DNA of 64,000 bases from Palsa-601 sp963801185 (GTDB lineage: Bacteria > Actinomycetota > Acidimicrobiia > Acidimicrobiales > Bog-793), in the NCBI GenBank assembly GCA_963801185.1, contig CAWDDW010000003.1:2088493-2152492 (forward strand), read 5' to 3'. The notes under the pieces are model-generated. The model searched no databases, was not told where the DNA came from, and saw only the letters and a list, made by a program, of their open reading frames with translations. Positions 62,324 through 64,000 of this stretch are shown here, piece by piece; the first letter of the stretch is position 1, and each line of letters opens with the position of its first letter. Made by a program: the position numbers and the translations under genes.

Positions 62324-62616
62324 AGCAGGTCGAGATACGGACGTGCGAGACATGTCAGGGTGAGTACTTCGTGCTGGACGGAGTGCGTCATTATGAGTAC
62401 ACGGAGGCACCGCAGGTCGAACTTGCCCTGTCTCGTGACCTCCACCGAGCAGTACGGCAGCGGAGTGGCGCGCTGGTCGGGGATGACAAGGCGGTGAGCG
62501 AGACCATCGGGGCCGCCCATGATCATGGCCGTGCCCTCGCAACCGCGGGTCCCACAGCGCTCGAAATAGACCCTTGCCTCCTCGAGGAGGGAGACAGGGA
62601 TCACGAAGGCGGTCAT
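62197..62616 (-). pseudogene. JAB/MPN-domain protein truncated before its catalytic motif
   Basis: ATG 62616 overlaps the E2-like stop (ATGA). Real sequence: FVIPVSLLEEARVYFERCGTRGCEGTAMIMGG, then HRLVIPDQRATPLPYCSVEV. This is the start of a prokaryotic JAB (deubiquitinase-like) domain with its N-terminal Glu. The HxH-x7-S-x2-D zinc motif should follow, but after ~62430 the frame runs antisense through the plus-strand genes to a chance stop at 62197. Gene therefore 3'-truncated. Confidence 0.65.
62320..62430 (+). pseudogene. Truncated CxxC (zinc-ribbon-like) small protein
   Basis: ATG 62320 overlaps the upstream stop (ATGA). It reads MKQVEIRTCETCQGEYFVLDG, then HYEYTEAPQ, a typical start of a small zinc-ribbon protein. 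The second CxxC is never reached: from ~62430 the same DNA is the antisense of the JAB gene and the frame loses sense (it stops only at 62679). Probably cut at a recombination junction. Confidence 0.45.
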
Positions 62617-63032
62617 GGCCGGCCCGCCTTGCGCACCAGGTGGTCGAGGAGCCGGGGCAGGCGCAGCGTGGTGCGGTAGGTATCCCACCGCTCGTTCAGG
62701 TGGCTGGGGTGGCAGTGGTACTCGAAGGTGCCGCGTATGCAGACGAAGCCTCGACTGAGACCAGGATGGATGCTGTGGAAGAGGCTGCCGGGCCATCTCG
62801 GTTGGTCGGCGACAGCGCCCGACTCGTCGATAACGGTGACCCTGAAGGGCTCGGCGTCGTAGCTCTGGCCGTCCAGGGCGAGAATGGCGTTGCCGACGTT
62901 GGTCCCGGCGAGGTGGCAGAGAACGCCAGTGTCGACCACCTCGAGCCTGGAGATGCGGCCGCCCAGCTCCTGCCGGGCAACCGCCACCTCCTCGTCGAGC
63001 ATCTCGGCCAGAAGTGCCGGATGAAGACTCAC
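62613..63032 (-). CDS. E2-like (UBC-fold) ubiquitin-conjugation protein
   Basis: 139 residues. The pattern PGSLFHSIHPGLSRGFVCIRG places a Cys (~98) where E2 enzymes have their catalytic Cys after an HPN-like segment; the preceding strands (GNAILALDGQSYDAEPFRVTVID) fit a UBC fold and helices follow (LRLPRLLDHLVRKAG). GTG 63032 overlaps the ubiquitin-like gene stop (GTGA); its own stop overlaps the JAB start. It resembles bacterial E2-like proteins that sit between Ubl and JAB/E1 genes. Confidence 0.65.
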   Translation of the reverse strand: MSLHPALLAEMLDEEVAVARQELGGRISRLEVVDTGVLCHLAGTNVGNAILALDGQSYDAEPFRVTVIDESGAVADQPRWPGSLFHSIHPGLSRGFVCIRGTFEYHCHPSHLNERWDTYRTTLRLPRLLDHLVRKAGRP

Positions 63033-63319
63033 CCGTCCACCTGTGGTGCTTCGTTGACAAGGTGCAGCTCAGCGCCCGCAGTCAGGTGGTAATCGCCCAC
63101 CCGAGCGGTGTCGAGCAGCGGCTCGACACGCCCATCCCGGACAACCGCCAGAGCGTAGTCACCGGGAGCGAGCTGGCTGTGCTCCACGAAGTGAGCCACG
63201 GCTTGCGCCATGGCTGAGGCCACGAACTCGTCTTCAGCGAGGCGGAACTCGTGGGAAATACCTGCGGGAGTGCGGACTTTCACCTCCACGTGCCCCTCGT
63301 ACTTGGCTTGGTCTGGCAT
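63029..63319 (-). CDS. Ubiquitin-like beta-grasp protein
   Basis: 96 residues: HVEVKVRTPAGISHEFRLAEDEFVASAMAQAVAHF shows the beta-hairpin and central helix of ubiquitin-fold proteins; LTAGAELHLVNEAPQVDG is the last strand and a flexible tail ending in Gly. Start ATG 63319 chosen because GGAAGAGGTG lies just upstream; a GTG at 63328 is possible. First gene of a three-gene overlapping unit with E2-like and JAB genes. Confidence 0.65.
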   Translation of the reverse strand: MPDQAKYEGHVEVKVRTPAGISHEFRLAEDEFVASAMAQAVAHFVEHSQLAPGDYALAVVRDGRVEPLLDTARVGDYHLTAGAELHLVNEAPQVDG

Positions 63320-63508
63320 CTCGTTCACCTCTTCCTGCCGTCGATTTCGGAGCGGCGGTCAACGAGTAGACGACGGCCGACACGAGTCTCGACACGATTT
63401 TTTGAAGTATCTCGTCTCCGAGGGAACCCGGAGGGACCGGGGGTCGCCTCGTAGATCCTCAGACCCGAGGCACTGAATTGAGGTCGGGGGGACGGGGATG
63501 CGGCTCGA

Positions 63509-63871
63509 TCAGTCAGAGGTCCATCCGTTGCGCGGACGGACGACAACACCGGCGAGTCTGAGCTCCCGGCCAAGGGTTCTCGGATGCACACCAAATGCTG
63601 GGGCCACGTCGGCAAGGGATTGGCCCAACTGGTACTGAGCGGCCGCCTCATCGACCGTCCGATCGGTCATCTTCCGGACAACCCGCCGGCGTTGCACGCC
63701 GCGCTCGTCAAGGTGATGGATGACCGTCGTGCGATGTACGCCGAACCTCCGGGCGAGGTCGTCGATGGATGCACCCTCGACGTACAGCCGCGACAGGTCG
63801 TCCACCTCGTACGCAGACAGCCGTCGTTGCACAGGGTTTGAAAGCCGTCCCGTTTGCTCGGATCGCGGCAT
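63509..63871 (-). CDS. Double helix-turn-helix protein (resolvase-type DNA-binding domains)
   Basis: From ATG 63871, 120 residues with two tandem HTHs: YVEGASIDDLARRFGVHRTTVIHHLDERG and YQLGQSLADVAPAFGVHPRTLGRELRLAG, ending in a short basic tail. Each matches Hin/resolvase-type recognition domains, without the serine recombinase catalytic domain. The frame is open to ATG 63994 at the window edge (161 residues). Might be an orphan regulator for the downstream ubiquitin-like genes or the tail of a recombinase-related gene. Confidence 0.7.
   Translation of the reverse strand: MPRSEQTGRLSNPVQRRLSAYEVDDLSRLYVEGASIDDLARRFGVHRTTVIHHLDERGVQRRRVVRKMTDRTVDEAAAQYQLGQSLADVAPAFGVHPRTLGRELRLAGVVVRPRNGWTSD
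63833..63851. repeat. 19-bp direct repeat, copy 1 (AGGGTTTGAAAGCCGTCCC)
   Basis: The same 19 bases recur at 63974-63992, 141 bp apart and in the same reading frame, so that GRLSNP is encoded twice near the start of the HTH gene. The even spacing of 47 codons suggests a duplication of the upstream segment or two copies of a recombination or binding site. Confidence 0.75.
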
Positions 63872-63973
63872 CGCCAGACCCGATTCCGCCCTTTCGCGGG
63901 TTGGTCTCAACCGTGGATCACAGCCCTCGCCACCGCTCCACCCCTGGTCAGCGAGGCTCTCGAGCGACTCGGG

Positions 63974-63992
63974 AGGGTTTGAAAGCCGTCCC
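63974..63992. repeat. 19-bp direct repeat, copy 2
   Basis: Second copy of the repeat at 63833-63851, directly beside the ATG at 63994 and six bases from the right edge of the window. Whether more copies follow cannot be seen. Confidence 0.75.
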
Positions 63993-64000
63993 ATAAGGTC

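Overview
The window is high-GC, densely coded DNA from an actinobacterium. The evidence is the F420-type LLM oxidoreductase, a resuscitation-promoting factor, LmbE/PIG-L deacetylases, the GlnD/CobN/ChlID-type genes and heavy use of GTG starts with ATGA/GTGA overlaps. An Acidimicrobiia-like member is my best guess, but it is inferred from gene content only. No prophage or CRISPR array is visible.

Layout. 1-31.8 kb is mostly housekeeping: end of an MFS pump, TetR, fdhD, a 14-TM-type MFS pump, a PIG-L deacetylase, aroA, glycerate kinase, tyrS, an LLM oxidoreductase, a membrane-anchored propeller-like protein, an Rpf factor with a 0.6 kb upstream leader region, surE, aldose epimerase, an L,D-transpeptidase, glnD, a MarR-controlled heterodimeric ABC exporter, a GNAT-AAA fusion, an EamA permease, a secreted subtilase with GAAWN repeats and a GGDEF-EAL protein. 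A degraded stretch follows at 30.5-32.1 kb.

32.2-47.1 kb is an accessory island and the most interesting part. A rightward operon encodes two sulfotransferase-like proteins, a UGT-type glycosyltransferase, a GT2-GT2-PIG-L fusion and a GT4. It converges on a leftward operon of five overlapping genes: an unrecognised helical partner, a DUF692/MNIO oxidase, an acyl-CoA dehydrogenase-like flavoprotein, a glycosyltransferase and a repeat (LRV/HEAT-like) protein. Divergent from that operon is a twin-arginine-leader protein with a long His/Thr/Pro repeat stalk ending in nine closely spaced cysteines, followed by a JmjC/cupin-8 oxygenase and a glutamic-peptidase-fold protein that lacks the catalytic Glu. 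I interpret this as an undescribed MNIO-modified, probably glycosylated, exported cysteine-rich peptide (RiPP-like) system. tRNA-Cys closes the island.

48.2-58.6 kb is a cobalamin-riboswitch-led operon for late B12 synthesis: cobU, cobS, cbiB, a cobC-cobQ fusion, cobN and a ChlI/ChlD-type chelatase subunit. After a secreted protein and fabI, the right end (60.6-64 kb) is a second accessory patch. It holds a 5'-truncated TnpB, a ubiquitin-like/E2-like/JAB trio whose JAB is cut off before its catalytic motif, and an HTH protein beside a 19-bp direct repeat.

At least 15 single-base frameshifts break otherwise well-conserved genes, including tyrS and the MNIO gene, mostly in short C/G runs. I read most of them as sequence errors rather than real mutations, and I give joined gene extents with the shift point stated.
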